The translations under genes and the position numbers were made by a program. From assembly GCA_019237595.1 (NCBI GenBank), contig JAFAGU010000105.1, forward strand, positions 1-6,892: a stretch of DNA of 6,892 nucleotides. The letters are read 5' to 3'. Below are positions 6,823-6,892 of this stretch, in pieces (the first letter of the stretch is position 1; each line of letters begins with the position of its first letter). Under the pieces are notes generated by a model. The model saw nothing but the letters and a program-made list of their open reading frames with translations. It was not told the DNA's origin and did not search any database. Source of the stretch: Betaproteobacteria bacterium (lineage in GTDB: Bacteria; Pseudomonadota; Gammaproteobacteria; Burkholderiales; SG8-39).

Positions 6823-6892
6823 GCCTTCCCCGCCTCCATCGGCACGAAGCGCACCGGGTCGAGCTCCGTCTCGAGGAGCGTGCGCCCGTTGC
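6819..6892 (-). CDS. pcm: C-terminal 23 codons of a probable protein-L-isoaspartate O-methyltransferase (partial)
   Basis: The minus-strand frame from the right edge reads NGRTLLETELDPVRFVPMEA, then GKA and TGA at 6821-6819, overlapping the next start as ATGA. The segment LDPVRFVPM resembles the conserved C-terminal end of Pcm enzymes (E. coli ends with a similar VRFVPL stretch). Pcm uses S-adenosylmethionine to methylate L-isoaspartyl residues and so starts repair of damaged proteins. The location directly before an nlpD-like gene fits the surE-pcm-nlpD order and is half of the argument; the sequence alone is short. The catalytic part lies outside the window. Confidence 0.72.
   Translation of the reverse strand, partial: NGRTLLETELDPVRFVPMEAGKA
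6825..6836 (-). promoter_or_regulatory. Ribosome binding site of the nlpD-like gene
   Basis: Read on the minus strand, GGAGGCGGGGAAGGC immediately precedes the ATG at 6822, giving two purine-rich stretches (GGAGG further out and GGGGAAGG close by). Both lie within the last codons of the upstream gene. They support ATG 6822, which also gives an intact lipoprotein signal. Confidence 0.5.

Overview
The window is a compact, high-GC chromosomal segment (roughly 70% G+C by eye) with almost no non-coding DNA. Gene content and order suggest a proteobacterium, most likely a betaproteobacterium: a bacterial-type proS with an inserted editing domain followed by a small lytic transglycosylase and a DUF58/TgpA pair, and a pcm-nlpD pair on the other strand. 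The species cannot be named from the sequence. I see no mobile element, CRISPR array, tRNA or rRNA.

Layout. Plus strand, 2-5947: five genes in one direction. They are the 3' part of proS (prolyl-tRNA synthetase), a small secreted SLT-type lytic transglycosylase, a DUF58 membrane protein, a TgpA-like transglutaminase membrane protein with an intact Cys-His-Asp triad, and an MltB-type lytic transglycosylase. Minus strand, 6892-5944: the last 23 codons of a gene that looks like pcm (protein-L-isoaspartate O-methyltransferase), then an NlpD-like lipoprotein (LysM plus degenerate LytM/M23). The two groups converge and their last genes overlap by the four bases CTAG, which supplies a TAG stop on each strand.

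How the genes fit together. After proS, every plus-strand gene is predicted to act at the membrane or in the periplasm, and three of the window's products bind or cleave peptidoglycan or activate enzymes that do (two lytic transglycosylases and the NlpD-like amidase activator). Most junctions are 4-base start/stop overlaps (GTGA or ATGA), so the plus-strand genes are probably one translationally coupled transcript with its promoter upstream of the window.

What stands out. The MoxR-type AAA ATPase gene that normally precedes DUF58/TgpA pairs is absent; only 21 bases, holding a six-codon reading frame, lie at its expected place. rpoS, which commonly follows nlpD, is also absent. The proS editing domain is clearly poorer in G+C than the rest of that gene. 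I found no wholly unknown gene; the novelty, if any, lies in the arrangement.
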